Positions 50,915 to 60,266 of a stretch of 64,000 nt of DNA are shown piece after piece. The position numbers and the translations under genes were made by a program. This stretch comes from Paenibacillus alkaliterrae (lineage in GTDB: Bacteria; Bacillota; Bacilli; Paenibacillales; Paenibacillaceae): contig NZ_JAKGAP010000002.1 of NCBI RefSeq assembly GCF_021532375.1, forward strand, positions 1 to 64,000, given 5' to 3'. Each line of letters opens with the position of its first letter. Position 1 is the first letter of the stretch. Under the pieces are notes generated by a model. That model was not told the DNA's origin, searched no databases, and saw only the letters and a program-made list of their open reading frames with translations.

Positions 50915-52639
50915 ATGGTCAACTTGCATCAAGAACGTATTCCAGCGACGGCAACAAATCCGAATTTACCGAATTATGAAGCGGCTGCCGCTTCGTTTGA
51001 TTGGGACCAGATTGAAAGCCAGTTTAGCTGGCACAGCACAGGGAAAGTGAATATGGCTTATGAAGCCATTGACCGCCACGTCGACCAAGGCAAAGGCGGG
51101 AAAATCGCGTTATACTACAGCGACAAAGACCGGGATGAATCCTATACATTTGAACAGCTGAGCAAACAATCGAGCCGCTTCGCGAATGTATTACGCAAGC
51201 TTGGCATCGCCAAAGGTGATCGGATGTTCATTTTTATGCCGAGAACGCCAGAGCTTTATTTTAGCGCGCTCGGTGCTTGGAAAGTTGGAGCGGTCGTTGG
51301 GCCTCTGTTTGAGGCGTTCATGGAAACGGCGGTGAAGGACAGGCTTCAGGATAGCGAAGCGGCAGCGATCGTAACGACTCCCGCATTATTCAAACGGATT
51401 AAGCGTGATGAGCTGCCGAATCTAAAGCATATTATCGTGGTTGGCGAAGGCGTCCCGAAGGAAGAGGGAGTCGTCGATTTTGCGGAAGAAATGGCGAAAG
51501 CCTCCGATGAAACGGAGATCGAATGGCTGGACCGTGAAGACGGTCTAATCCTGCACTATACGTCAGGCTCTACGGGTAAGCCGAAGGGCGTTTATCATGT
51601 GCAAAATGCAATGATTCAGCATCTTTACACCGGACAAATCGTACTTGACTTGAAAGAAGACGATATTTATTGGTGCACGGCGGACCCGGGCTGGGTTACA
51701 GGAACGTCATACGGCATTTTCGCTCCATGGCTTAACGGAGCTGCAAACGTCATTCGCGGTGGACGATTCAGTCCCGGTGACTGGTATGGCGTCATCCAGA
51801 AATACGGAGTAACGGTATGGTACAGCGCGCCTACGGCGTTCCGCATGCTAATGGGAGCGGGCGACGACGTTTCGAAGCCATTTGACCTATCTAGCCTGCG
51901 TCATGTACTTAGCGTAGGCGAACCGCTTAATCCCGAGGTTGTGCGCTGGGGCATGAAGGTATACGGGCAGCGCATTCACGATACGTGGTGGATGACGGAA
52001 ACCGGAGGCCAACTGATTTGCAACTATCCGAGCATGGATATTAAACCCGGCTCTATGGGCAAGCCGCTGCCTGGCGTAAAGGCTGCAATTATTGACGATA
52101 GCGGAAATGAGGTTCCTCCTTATCGGATGGGTAACCTGGCTATCCAAACACCGTGGCCGTCGATGATGCGCAAGATTTGGAATAATCCTTCCAAATATGA
52201 AGAATATTTTTATGTGAAGGGCTGGTATGTATCAGGCGACTCGGCCTATATGGATGAGGATGGCTACTTCTGGTTCCAAGGCCGTATCGACGATGTCATT
52301 AATACGGCGGGCGAGCGGGTGGGTCCGTTCGAGGTGGAAAGCAAGCTGGTCGAGCATCCTGCAGTTGCAGAGGCCGGAGTAATCGGCAAGCCGGATCCGA
52401 TGCGGGGCGAAATCATAAAAGCGTTTATTGCGCTGCGCGAAGGATTTGAGCCGTCGGACGAATTGAAGCAGGAGATTTCACAATTCGTGAAGATTGGCTT
52501 GTCCGCGCATGCCGCTCCAAGGGAAATCGAATTTAAAGATAAGCTGCCTAAGACGCGCAGCGGCAAAATTATGCGGCGGGTCTTAAAGGCATGGGAGCTG
52601 AATTTACCTACCGGCGATTTATCTACAATTGAGGACTAG
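50915..52639 (+). CDS. acsA: Acetyl-CoA synthetase
   Basis: This 574-residue AMP-forming ligase activates acetate to acetyl-CoA. It has the P-loop-like A3 motif YTSGSTGKPKG (about residues 215-225), DTWWMTETGG, SGDSAYMDEDGYFWFQGR, and the A10 lysine Lys551 in PKTRSGKIMRR, the residue that AcuA acetylates. Length equals B. subtilis AcsA (572). It is divergent from acuA-acuC, the conserved arrangement. GGGAGAG precedes the ATG. A terminator follows at 52671. Confidence 0.97.
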   Translation: MVNLHQERIPATATNPNLPNYEAAAASFDWDQIESQFSWHSTGKVNMAYEAIDRHVDQGKGGKIALYYSDKDRDESYTFEQLSKQSSRFANVLRKLGIAKGDRMFIFMPRTPELYFSALGAWKVGAVVGPLFEAFMETAVKDRLQDSEAAAIVTTPALFKRIKRDELPNLKHIIVVGEGVPKEEGVVDFAEEMAKASDETEIEWLDREDGLILHYTSGSTGKPKGVYHVQNAMIQHLYTGQIVLDLKEDDIYWCTADPGWVTGTSYGIFAPWLNGAANVIRGGRFSPGDWYGVIQKYGVTVWYSAPTAFRMLMGAGDDVSKPFDLSSLRHVLSVGEPLNPEVVRWGMKVYGQRIHDTWWMTETGGQLICNYPSMDIKPGSMGKPLPGVKAAIIDDSGNEVPPYRMGNLAIQTPWPSMMRKIWNNPSKYEEYFYVKGWYVSGDSAYMDEDGYFWFQGRIDDVINTAGERVGPFEVESKLVEHPAVAEAGVIGKPDPMRGEIIKAFIALREGFEPSDELKQEISQFVKIGLSAHAAPREIEFKDKLPKTRSGKIMRRVLKAWELNLPTGDLSTIED

Positions 52640-52670
52640 GCTTAATACGGCGGTATATCGGATTACAGAG

Positions 52671-52714
52671 AAGAGAGGACGCCTCCTGACGGAGACATCC
52701 TCTCTTTCTTTTTC
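52671..52714 (+). terminator. Terminator of acsA
   Basis: AAGAGAGGA (52671-52679) and TCCTCTCTT (52698-52706) form a 9-bp stem followed by CTTTTTC. Confidence 0.8.
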
Positions 52715-52738
52715 TTTCCGATTCGCAAGCCATACAGT

Positions 52739-53122
52739 CTAGCGTTGAAATAGCTCGATTCGCTCGCGGTCCGGCCCCTCGACGAAGAAATATTGATAAC
52801 CGTTCGGCAGCGTTGTAATTCCTTCATCCACGAACGTTACATTCAGCGTCTTCAATCGTTCGAACTCTGCTGCCGCATCAGGAACTGTCACAGCGAAATG
52901 ATGCACCTTACCTTCGGAAGGAAGGCTATCGTTATAGCCTTGAATTAACTCAAGCTCCGTCTCATCAGAACCACCGAAGCCAAGAAAAGCCAGCTCGATT
53001 ACTCCATTGGTATGCATGATTCGTCCCTTTAGCTCAAATCCGATTATTTGGGTGTAAAAAGATATGGATGCATCCATATCTTTCACCATTACTCCAACAT
53101 GATCAAGTCTTTTGTTTACCAT
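52739..53122 (-). CDS. VOC-family (glyoxalase-like) protein
   Basis: This 127-residue protein of the vicinal oxygen chelate fold has two beta-alpha-beta-beta-beta modules. Metal-ligand candidates are His in LDHVGVMVKDM, Glu in ELELIQG, His in HHFAVTVPD and Glu in DRERIELFQ. The pattern is near methylmalonyl-CoA epimerase and lactoylglutathione lyase-like proteins, but the reaction cannot be fixed. AGAAGGGA precedes the ATG. Confidence 0.85.
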   Translation of the reverse strand: MVNKRLDHVGVMVKDMDASISFYTQIIGFELKGRIMHTNGVIELAFLGFGGSDETELELIQGYNDSLPSEGKVHHFAVTVPDAAAEFERLKTLNVTFVDEGITTLPNGYQYFFVEGPDRERIELFQR

Positions 53123-53183
53123 CGTAATCGTTCCCTTCTGGAATAAGTAGTTGGATCATGTAATTGACGATAGATCGTTTCTA

Positions 53184-56100
53184 TCAGTTGACTATTAGTA
53201 TTGCGGATGGACCCGACTCGCCTTTTTCGTTTTCGGATGTCACATAAAATGCACCTGTAACGAGTGGCGAAACATATTCAAAGCTCGTTTCCGAGGTGGA
53301 TGCGATCCTTGCATATTGTCCGTCATTATTAGCGCTATAATATACATGATATTGCGTAACCTGCTCGGACACGGCGTTCGGTGACCAGCTTAGCCGTACA
53401 CTGAGCGCAGTTTTCTCGGCCTGTAAGCCTGTCGGTGCTGCAGGAGCGGCTCCTTGCTCATTTCCTTCAGAGCCTGTTCCAAGACCCGGAAGCTCTGGAA
53501 TAATCGGCGTGTTACCGTATTGGACAAGCTGACTCGGAGCAGATTCTTTGCCGACGATGTCAACTGCCGTTACATAGTAGGTATAGCTCTGCGAGCTTGA
53601 GGCATTGATCGCCATTTTTTTGTCCTCGCCTGCCAATATGGATTCACCGGTCTTCTCATAAGCTCCCTGATTAATCGATCTGTAGACGCGGTACCCCACG
53701 ACATCCTTGGATGCGCTGTCGCCGAAAGTCAAGATGAGCGAGTCACCGCCGGACGAGGAGAGCTTAACGCTGCCAGGAGGCGAGGGTACGGCACCGTCGT
53801 CGACGCGAGGATCCGGCTTTGACGGGGCGTCATTCTCCGCATCAGCAGGCAGGAACACGGACATTGCGCGCCGGCTGCCGGCTGGCAGCTTTTCTTGTGC
53901 AGCCCGAATTTCATCCATAAGAACATCAATCGGCTTTTTACGTTTGATTACGATTTTTTCTTTGACCATATCGAGCGGAGTAGCAGGATTCGGTACGTAA
54001 TTGACACCGTCATAAGTAATAATGGCCATCTTTACTAATGTATCGTCTGTTTTTTTAGGTATATCCTTTTTGTTGAACCAATCCGTTACGAGCATGCCCG
54101 CTTCCTTCGTCAATTGGCTTGGAAGCATTCCGCTTGCACTCGAAACGGTTGCTTTGATGATGCCGTCCGGCCGCTCGAAGGAATCGGTAACGAACATCTC
54201 CGGCTTTGTGTCCGTTAGTTTATTCATGATCAATGCCCAGATCGAACGTGCTCTTGCTTTACCGTTCTCGGACAAGGAATTAATTTGCTCCTCATAGCCC
54301 GCCCATACACCTAGAGTGACGTCAGGCGAGAAACCCATGAACCAAACGTCGCCATAGCTTTGCGTCGAACCCGTCTTGCCAGCAATCGGAATCTGGCCGT
54401 ACTTATCGAATTGCGAGGTCAGTTTATTAGCAGATCCGCTTCTGCTGGAAATAACGGTAGAGAGCATATCTGTCATCAGGAAAGCGCTCTGCTCCGAGAA
54501 CACTTGCTTCGGCTCCATCTTGTGCTCGTAAACGATCTTGCCGTTCGCGTCTGTAATTTTTTCAATCATAAAGGCATCATTGAAAACGCCCTTGTTCGGA
54601 ATGGCGCCGTACGCATTCGTAAGCTCCTCAACCGATACGCCTGCGCTAAGTCCGCCTATTACGCCGGTCTGTGCGTATGAATCCTCTGGTACCAGCGTAG
54701 TAATGCCCAGTTTCTTCACGAATTCCCATGCATTCTCGATTTTGACTTCTTCATTGAAAATTTTCAAGGCCGGCAAGTTTAAAGATCGGTTTAATGCTTC
54801 CCTGGCTGTTACGAGACCGGCAAATTTTCTGTTTACATTCATCGGAATGTGAAAGCCCTTTTGGCCGTCCTTCAGGACGAGCGGGGCATCGTCAATAATG
54901 CTGGCCGGTTGAATAATGCCTTGCTCGATGGCAGGCAGATAGGCGGCAATCGTCTTCATTGTCGATCCCGGCTGGCGTGTCATCTGGGTCGCATAGTTTA
55001 GCTGCTCTTCATAGAAGTCGCGGCCTTCCAGCATCCCGATAATGGCGCCGGTTTTATGATCAAGCATAACCGCGGCGATCTGCTCGAGTCCTTTCTCCTC
55101 GCTGTAAGGCGTGAAGTTTTTTTCATTAGTGCCGATTTCGCGCATGAGCTGATAAATGTCCTTGTCAATCGTCGTATAGACATGATAGCCCCCGCGAAGC
55201 AGGTGATCGCGAGCCTCCTCGATCAGAGCAGCGTTTTCCTTCTTCTGCAAGTCTGCTTTCGTCATAGTTGGATCCTGCTGCATGAGCATAATCTCAGCAG
55301 CCTGACGTTCCGCTTCAAGCATGAGATACGGGTAGGTCGTGTACGCCTTCTCGCTTGGCTCCGCAAGCGTCTGCCTAATGTCGAATTGGAGCGCTTCGTC
55401 ATATTCCTGCTGTGTAATGCGGCCTGTCTCGAACATACGCATCAGCACGGTTTGTTGACGGCCAATCGCTAAATCAAAGCCGTCTTGATTGAATTGTCCC
55501 TTGCCTGTAAACGCGGTATAGGCGGATGGACGCTGCGGCAAACCTGCCAAGTATGCAGATTGGGCGATATTAAGCTGATTCAAGTCGGTAATGTTGAAAA
55601 TACCTTTGGCAGCCGCTTTGATGCCGAATAAGTTGTAGCCGGTGGAGCCATTTCCGAACGGAACCTTATTTAAGTAAGCCGTTAAAATTTCTTCTTTCGT
55701 TAAATACCTTTCCATGCGAAGGGATAGGAAAATTTCTTTTATTTTACGGCTGTCGGTTTTGTCCAAACTTAGAAATACGCGTCGTGCCAGCTGCTGGGTA
55801 AGCGTACTGCCCCCGGTCTGCGTATCCTCGTTGAGCAGTTTCTGCTTAACGGCACGGCCAAGCCCGTTTATATCAATGCCGTTGTGCTCAAAAAAATTGT
55901 TGTCTTCGATGCCCAGAACGGCATTGATCACCTGAGGCGGCAGATTATCGTATGTAATAATCATTCGATCCTCAGAGGTGCGAAGCTGCCCGACCAGCGA
56001 ATCGTCATTAAAGTAAACAAAGCCGGTAATGGCATTCTCTCCGACTTTCTCTTCGATAATGGTACGAGGTCTTACTTCTTCGCCTTTCACGAGCGCGGCA

Positions 56101-56243
56101 ACATAGCCGGTCACTGCGCCTCCGGCAAGCAAACCGATGAAAATACCAAAATAAACCATCCATTTGAACGTAATAAAAGTTATAAATCCGAATGTACGCC
56201 ATTTGCTTCGTTTCATTGGCGATGGTTGACGTTCTTCTTGCAT
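53184..56243 (-). CDS. Class A penicillin-binding protein (PBP1A-like) with C-terminal fibronectin type III domains
   Basis: This 1019-residue bifunctional peptidoglycan synthase has a cytoplasmic tail and one membrane helix (about residues 22-50). The GT51 glycosyltransferase carries IEDNNFFEHNGID and GGSTLTQQLARRVF. The transpeptidase has SxxK in PGSTMKT (about 428), SLN, and KTGST (about 622). After a linker come two fibronectin type III domains (about 830-915 and 925-1019), each ending in a Tyr-rich strand (YTYYVTAVD, GAFYVTSENEKG). FN3 domains at the end of class A PBPs occur in Paenibacillus and may bind wall polymers. GGAGG stands before the ATG at 56243; the longer frame is unsupported. 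Confidence 0.95.
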   Translation of the reverse strand: MQEERQPSPMKRSKWRTFGFITFITFKWMVYFGIFIGLLAGGAVTGYVAALVKGEEVRPRTIIEEKVGENAITGFVYFNDDSLVGQLRTSEDRMIITYDNLPPQVINAVLGIEDNNFFEHNGIDINGLGRAVKQKLLNEDTQTGGSTLTQQLARRVFLSLDKTDSRKIKEIFLSLRMERYLTKEEILTAYLNKVPFGNGSTGYNLFGIKAAAKGIFNITDLNQLNIAQSAYLAGLPQRPSAYTAFTGKGQFNQDGFDLAIGRQQTVLMRMFETGRITQQEYDEALQFDIRQTLAEPSEKAYTTYPYLMLEAERQAAEIMLMQQDPTMTKADLQKKENAALIEEARDHLLRGGYHVYTTIDKDIYQLMREIGTNEKNFTPYSEEKGLEQIAAVMLDHKTGAIIGMLEGRDFYEEQLNYATQMTRQPGSTMKTIAAYLPAIEQGIIQPASIIDDAPLVLKDGQKGFHIPMNVNRKFAGLVTAREALNRSLNLPALKIFNEEVKIENAWEFVKKLGITTLVPEDSYAQTGVIGGLSAGVSVEELTNAYGAIPNKGVFNDAFMIEKITDANGKIVYEHKMEPKQVFSEQSAFLMTDMLSTVISSRSGSANKLTSQFDKYGQIPIAGKTGSTQSYGDVWFMGFSPDVTLGVWAGYEEQINSLSENGKARARSIWALIMNKLTDTKPEMFVTDSFERPDGIIKATVSSASGMLPSQLTKEAGMLVTDWFNKKDIPKKTDDTLVKMAIITYDGVNYVPNPATPLDMVKEKIVIKRKKPIDVLMDEIRAAQEKLPAGSRRAMSVFLPADAENDAPSKPDPRVDDGAVPSPPGSVKLSSSGGDSLILTFGDSASKDVVGYRVYRSINQGAYEKTGESILAGEDKKMAINASSSQSYTYYVTAVDIVGKESAPSQLVQYGNTPIIPELPGLGTGSEGNEQGAAPAAPTGLQAEKTALSVRLSWSPNAVSEQVTQYHVYYSANNDGQYARIASTSETSFEYVSPLVTGAFYVTSENEKGESGPSAILIVN

Positions 56244-56369
56244 TCTATAGTCTCCTCCTCCAAATAGCAGACTTATTATATCATAAATCGTCAAAGTAAG
56301 CAGGCATTAACCTGATTGACTTCCTATAGACGCATATGGTATAAACACTATAAAGTTTTATCTATACAT

Positions 56370-56695
56370 GGCAATGAAGGGCATGAGTAGACAGCGAATC
56401 GTATTTTTCAGAGAGCCGGTGGGCGGGTGTGAACCGGTATGCGCCGCTTGTTGAATTACCGTCTGGAGCTAAGTGGAGGAACAGGTTCGATTATTACGAT
56501 GACAGACCGCAGGCTTATGGAGCCAGGGGGTCACGTTTCGAAGCCGCAGTAGTCCATTTCGGAGCAGGCCTCCGTTATCAAGCAACGAAGTGAGAGTTGC
56601 GCAGCTGTCCCCCGGACAGCAGGCGTGTTCTAACGAGGGTGGTACCGCGAGCTAATCCTTCTCGTCCCTTGGGGCTGGAAGGATTTTTTATGTCT
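56370..56695 (+). promoter_or_regulatory. T-box riboswitch of tyrS (tyrosine)
   Basis: The leader has the T-box element GAGGGTGGTACCGCGAG (about 56635-56651) and a terminator, AATCCTTC / GAAGGATT with T-run (about 56656-56690). Upstream Stem I contains GAGTAGA near its base and, in its specifier loop, GAATTACCGTC, giving specifier codon UAC (56457-56459) for tyrosine. Uncharged tRNA-Tyr should stabilise the antiterminator and switch tyrS on. Nothing else is seen between the PBP gene and tyrS. Confidence 0.93.
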
Positions 56696-56726
56696 ATATA
56701 GACGCATACGAGGGAGGAAAAGTTTT

Positions 56727-57983
56727 ATGGTGAAGTGGGAGCAATTGTCGAAGGAGCAGCAATCGGAGGTTGAACGTCAACTAGAAGTCATCCGGCGCGG
56801 TGTAGTGGAAATTGTGCCTGAGGATGACTTGAAGCAGAAGATAGCGAATGCTGTCGCAACGGGCACGCCGTTGAAGATCAAGCTGGGACTTGATCCTTCT
56901 GCGCCGGATATTCATGTCGGACATACGGTCGTTCTGCACAAGCTCCGTCAATTCCAGGAGCTCGGCCATCAGGTTCAGCTGCTTATTGGCGATTTTACCG
57001 GGCGGATCGGCGACCCGACTGGAAAATCGGAAACAAGGAAGCAGCTGACGGAGGAAGATGTGAAGCGAAATGCGGACACGTATCAGAAGCAAATTTACAA
57101 AATATTAGATCCGGAGCAGACGCAGCTGTACTACAACTCCGAGTGGCTTGCGCCGCTGAATTTTGCGGACGTCGTTAATCTCGCAGCAAAAGTTACGGTA
57201 GCGCGCATGATGGAGCGCGACGACTTCACGAAACGATATACAACAGGATTGCCGATCAGCATTCATGAGTTTTTCTACCCGCTTATGCAGGGTTATGATT
57301 CGGTTGCGCTGGAGTCGGATGTAGAGCTCGGCGGTACGGATCAGAAATTTAATTTGCTGATGGGCAGAACGCTTCAGAAGGAATACGGGAAGCCGGCGCA
57401 GGTGACGATTACGACGCCTCTTATTGAAGGCCTTGACGGTGTCAACAAAATGAGTAAAAGCTTGGGGAACTACATCGGGATCGATGAGGAGCCTAATCAA
57501 ATTTACGGTAAGTCCATGTCTATTCCAGACGAGCTTATGTTCAAATACTATGAGCTTGCCACTGACTTAAGCAATGAACAGCTTACCGCTTTAAAGGCCG
57601 GACTCGAAGACGGCTCCGTACATCCCAGAGATGCGAAAATGCGGCTTGCAGCCACTTTCGTTCGCATGTATCATGGCGAAGAAGCAGCAAATGCAGCGGA
57701 AAATCACTTCATTACGGTATTTCAGCAGCGTACGCTGCCGGATGATATTGAAGAAGTTACCGTATCTCCGGAAGAACTTGATAACGGTCAGATACGTATC
57801 GTGAAGCTGCTAACTGTACTTGGCTTGCAGCCAACCAGCAGCGAAGCAAGACGCAGCGTGCAGCAGGGAGCCGTACGGATTAATGAAGAGAAACTGACCG
57901 ATATCCAGGCAGAGGTTACTCTGCAGGACGGAGATGTACTCCAGGTCGGCAAGCGGAAATTTGTAAAAATTAAACTTGGATAA
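56727..57983 (+). CDS. tyrS: Tyrosyl-tRNA synthetase
   Basis: This 418-residue class I synthetase has a HIGH-type motif HVGHT within [18 protein letters not shown] and the KMSKS loop NKMSKSLGN. Its C-terminal S4-like domain (about 350-418) includes [19 protein letters not shown]. Length is normal for Bacillales TyrS. Its expression is controlled by the tyrosine T-box just upstream. A GGGAGGAAAAG ribosome binding site precedes the ATG. A terminator follows. Confidence 0.97.
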   Translation: MVKWEQLSKEQQSEVERQLEVIRRGVVEIVPEDDLKQKIANAVATGTPLKIKLGLDPSAPDIHVGHTVVLHKLRQFQELGHQVQLLIGDFTGRIGDPTGKSETRKQLTEEDVKRNADTYQKQIYKILDPEQTQLYYNSEWLAPLNFADVVNLAAKVTVARMMERDDFTKRYTTGLPISIHEFFYPLMQGYDSVALESDVELGGTDQKFNLLMGRTLQKEYGKPAQVTITTPLIEGLDGVNKMSKSLGNYIGIDEEPNQIYGKSMSIPDELMFKYYELATDLSNEQLTALKAGLEDGSVHPRDAKMRLAATFVRMYHGEEAANAAENHFITVFQQRTLPDDIEEVTVSPEELDNGQIRIVKLLTVLGLQPTSSEARRSVQQGAVRINEEKLTDIQAEVTLQDGDVLQVGKRKFVKIKLG

Positions 57984-57991
57984 TTGTTCTA

Positions 57992-58035
57992 AATAAGCTT
58001 GTTGAATCGATAAAATTCAACAAGCTTATTTTTTT
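57992..58035 (+). terminator. Terminator of tyrS
   Basis: AATAAGCTTGTTGAAT pairs with ATTCAACAAGCTTATT around a short loop and runs into seven T. Confidence 0.9.
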
Positions 58036-58062
58036 AGAAACAATCTTCTGTTTTTAAACGTA
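58036..58062 (+). promoter_or_regulatory. Sigma-W-type (ECF) promoter of nfeD-floT
   Basis: AGAAAC (58036-58041), 17 bp, then CGTA (58059-58062) resembles the sigma-W pattern TGAAAC-N16/17-CGTA, lacking only the first T. In B. subtilis yuaF-floT belongs to the sigma-W envelope stress regulon. The start site would lie about 45 bp before the nfeD start. Confidence 0.6.
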
Positions 58063-58114
58063 ATAAATAACGGGATTATTAACAGGTTATGGATACTAAG
58101 AAAGGAGGAGGAAG

Positions 58115-58645
58115 TTGGAAACTTTATATTTGGCTTGTCTTATTGGCGGCATTATGTATGCGGTCATAAGCGTTGTTTTCGGGGATTGGCTCGGCCAGAT
58201 GCTCGATGGTGCGCTCGATTTTTTATCGCTGGATGGTCACTCTTGGCTGTCGCCTGCTGCGCTTGTGGGCGGTATTACGGTATTCGGCGGCGCGGGCATC
58301 TTGCTTGAACGGTACTCGGCGTTCGGCATGGCAGCAATCCTGATTATCTCAATGCTCATTGCAATCGTAGCAGGAGCAGGCGTGTTTTTGCTTTATGTCA
58401 GGCCTATGGAGAACAGCGAAAATTCAATTGCTTTTTCACTCCAGGGGTTATCCGGCATGCTGGCTGAAGTGCTTGTTCCGATTCCAGCTTCCGGCTACGG
58501 CGAGGTAATGGTAAAAGTAGGTGCGGGGTTTACAAATCAAATCGCTGCAAGCTTTGAAGGAGTAGACATTCCCGGTGGAGCACAGGTAGTCGTAGTAGAA
58601 GTAAAGGACAGCACCTTGTACGTTTCGGAAGTGAATTTAGCTTAA
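58115..58645 (+). CDS. NfeD-like membrane protein (YuaF type)
   Basis: This 176-residue protein has about three membrane helices (LYLACLIGGIMYAVISVVFG, a middle pair, and IVAGAGVFLLYV) and a C-terminal OB-fold-like soluble domain (about 110-176: GLSGMLAEVLVPIPASGYGE, then VVVVEVKDSTLYVSEV). NfeD proteins pair with flotillins in membrane microdomains. It starts with TTG at 58115 after AAAGGAGGAGG. floT follows 22 bp later. An ECF-type promoter lies upstream. Confidence 0.88.
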   Translation: METLYLACLIGGIMYAVISVVFGDWLGQMLDGALDFLSLDGHSWLSPAALVGGITVFGGAGILLERYSAFGMAAILIISMLIAIVAGAGVFLLYVRPMENSENSIAFSLQGLSGMLAEVLVPIPASGYGEVMVKVGAGFTNQIAASFEGVDIPGGAQVVVVEVKDSTLYVSEVNLA

Positions 58646-58667
58646 TAATAAGCAGCCGAGAGGGGAA

Positions 58668-60203
58668 ATGTCAGTGCCGGATTATTTTATCATTCCTGCG
58701 ATTGTTGTAGGCGTTATCGTCGTGCTTGGTCTCGCATTTTGGGCAAGGTACAAAACGGTCAGCCCGGATGAAGCGATGCTCGTAACGGGATCATTCCTGG
58801 GAACCAAGAATGCCGCTACTGATGAATCGGGGCGAAAGGTGAAGATCATAAGAGGCGGCGGCGCATTCATCCTGCCGATCTTCCAGAAAGCCGAGTTTCT
58901 CTCCTTGCTGTCGCACAAGCTTGATGTGTCTACTCCTGAGGTATATACGGAGCAGGGCGTTCCTGTTATGGCAGACGGTGTAGCGATTATTAAAATCGGC
59001 GGTGCAATGGAGGATGTAGCAACGGCGGCGGAGCAATTTTTAGGCAAGCCGACCGAAGCGCTGAAAGGGGAGGCTCAGGAGGTGCTGGAAGGGCACTTGC
59101 GAGCGATTCTTGGTTCCATGACGGTGGAAGAGGTATATCGGAACCGCGATAAATTTGCGCAAGAGGTGCAGGGCGTAGCGGCCAAAGATTTGAAAAAAAT
59201 GGGTTTGCAAATCGTTTCCTTCACGATAAAAGATTTGCGGGATAAGCATGGATACTTAGACGCCCTCGGTAAGCCCCGCATTGCAGCTGTGAAACGGGAT
59301 GCGGAAATCGCCGAAGCGGAAGCGGTACGTGATGCCAGAATTCAGAAGGCGCATGCGGCTGAAGCTGGTCAGAAGGCCGAGCTATTGCGGGATACGAACA
59401 TTGCCGAGGCAGAGAAGGACAAAGAAATGAAGGTTGCTTCCTTTAAGCGCGATCAGGATACGGCGAAGGCCGAAGCGGATCAGGCTTATTCGATTCAAGA
59501 GGCTCGCGCGAAGCAAAGTGTCGTCGAGGAGCAAATGAAGGTCGAGCTTGTGCGCAAGGAGCGGGAAATCGACCTCGAGGCAAAAGAAATTTTACGGCGC
59601 GAGAAACAATATGACGCAGAGGTAAAGAAAAAGGCCGATGCTGACCGTTATGCGGTAGAGCAGGCTGCCGAAGCGAACAAAGCGAAGCTGCTTCGGGAAG
59701 CCGATGCTCTTCAATACCGAATCGAAGCGGAAGCAAAGGCACATGCTGCTCAGAAGCGTCTTGACGGTTTAGCCGTTGCCGAAGCGGAGAAAGCGAAGGG
59801 GACGGCAGAAGCGGAGGTTATCCGGCTTCGCGGCTTGGCGGAGGCGGAAGCGAAGGAAAAGCTTGCGGAAGCGTTCGAGAAATTCGGTGAGGCTGCCATC
59901 CTCGATATTATTGTCAAAATGCTGCCTGAGCTTGCCGGCAAGGTCGCTGAACCCATTAGTAACATCGATAAGCTTACAGTAGTCGATACGGGAAATGGTG
60001 TAGGCGCAGCCCGTCTAAGCAATTATGTCACCTCTCTGATGTCTACGGCTCCCGAAATGCTGAAGAGCGTATCCGGCATTGATGTGAATGCGCTTATTAA
60101 AGGATTAACGTCTAAAGCGATTCCGAATTCTGCTCTCGCGAACAGGGCTGAACAATTGACAGGAGCTCCTGCGGCTCCCAAGCTTCCTGACGTATCCCCT
60201 TAA
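58668..60203 (+). CDS. floT: Flotillin
   Basis: This 511-residue flotillin scaffolds ordered membrane domains. It has an N-terminal hydrophobic anchor (residues about 7-26) and a PHB/SPFH domain (about 30-210) with KIIRGGGAFILPIFQ, LDVSTPEVYTEQGVPVMADG and ILGSMTVEEVYRNRDKF. A long Ala/Glu/Lys-rich coiled coil follows (about 220-400, with repeated AEAE steps), then the C-terminal NIDKLTVVDTG. Order and length match B. subtilis YuaG. A GTG at 58674 has better spacing to AGGGG than the ATG at 58668 and may be the true start. Confidence 0.95.
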   Translation: MSVPDYFIIPAIVVGVIVVLGLAFWARYKTVSPDEAMLVTGSFLGTKNAATDESGRKVKIIRGGGAFILPIFQKAEFLSLLSHKLDVSTPEVYTEQGVPVMADGVAIIKIGGAMEDVATAAEQFLGKPTEALKGEAQEVLEGHLRAILGSMTVEEVYRNRDKFAQEVQGVAAKDLKKMGLQIVSFTIKDLRDKHGYLDALGKPRIAAVKRDAEIAEAEAVRDARIQKAHAAEAGQKAELLRDTNIAEAEKDKEMKVASFKRDQDTAKAEADQAYSIQEARAKQSVVEEQMKVELVRKEREIDLEAKEILRREKQYDAEVKKKADADRYAVEQAAEANKAKLLREADALQYRIEAEAKAHAAQKRLDGLAVAEAEKAKGTAEAEVIRLRGLAEAEAKEKLAEAFEKFGEAAILDIIVKMLPELAGKVAEPISNIDKLTVVDTGNGVGAARLSNYVTSLMSTAPEMLKSVSGIDVNALIKGLTSKAIPNSALANRAEQLTGAPAAPKLPDVSP

Positions 60204-60229
60204 TGCATATAATTTAATACGTTAAAAAA

Positions 60230-60258
60230 AAACCCTCGAACCAATGGATCGAGGGTTT
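60230..60258 (-). terminator. Terminator of rpsD, shared with floT
   Basis: AAACCCTCGA (60230-60239) and TCGAGGGTTT (60249-60258) form a 10-bp stem; the A tract before it (60223-60230) is a T tract for the minus strand, where rpsD ends. Confidence 0.85.
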
Positions 60259-60266
60259 CTACATGA

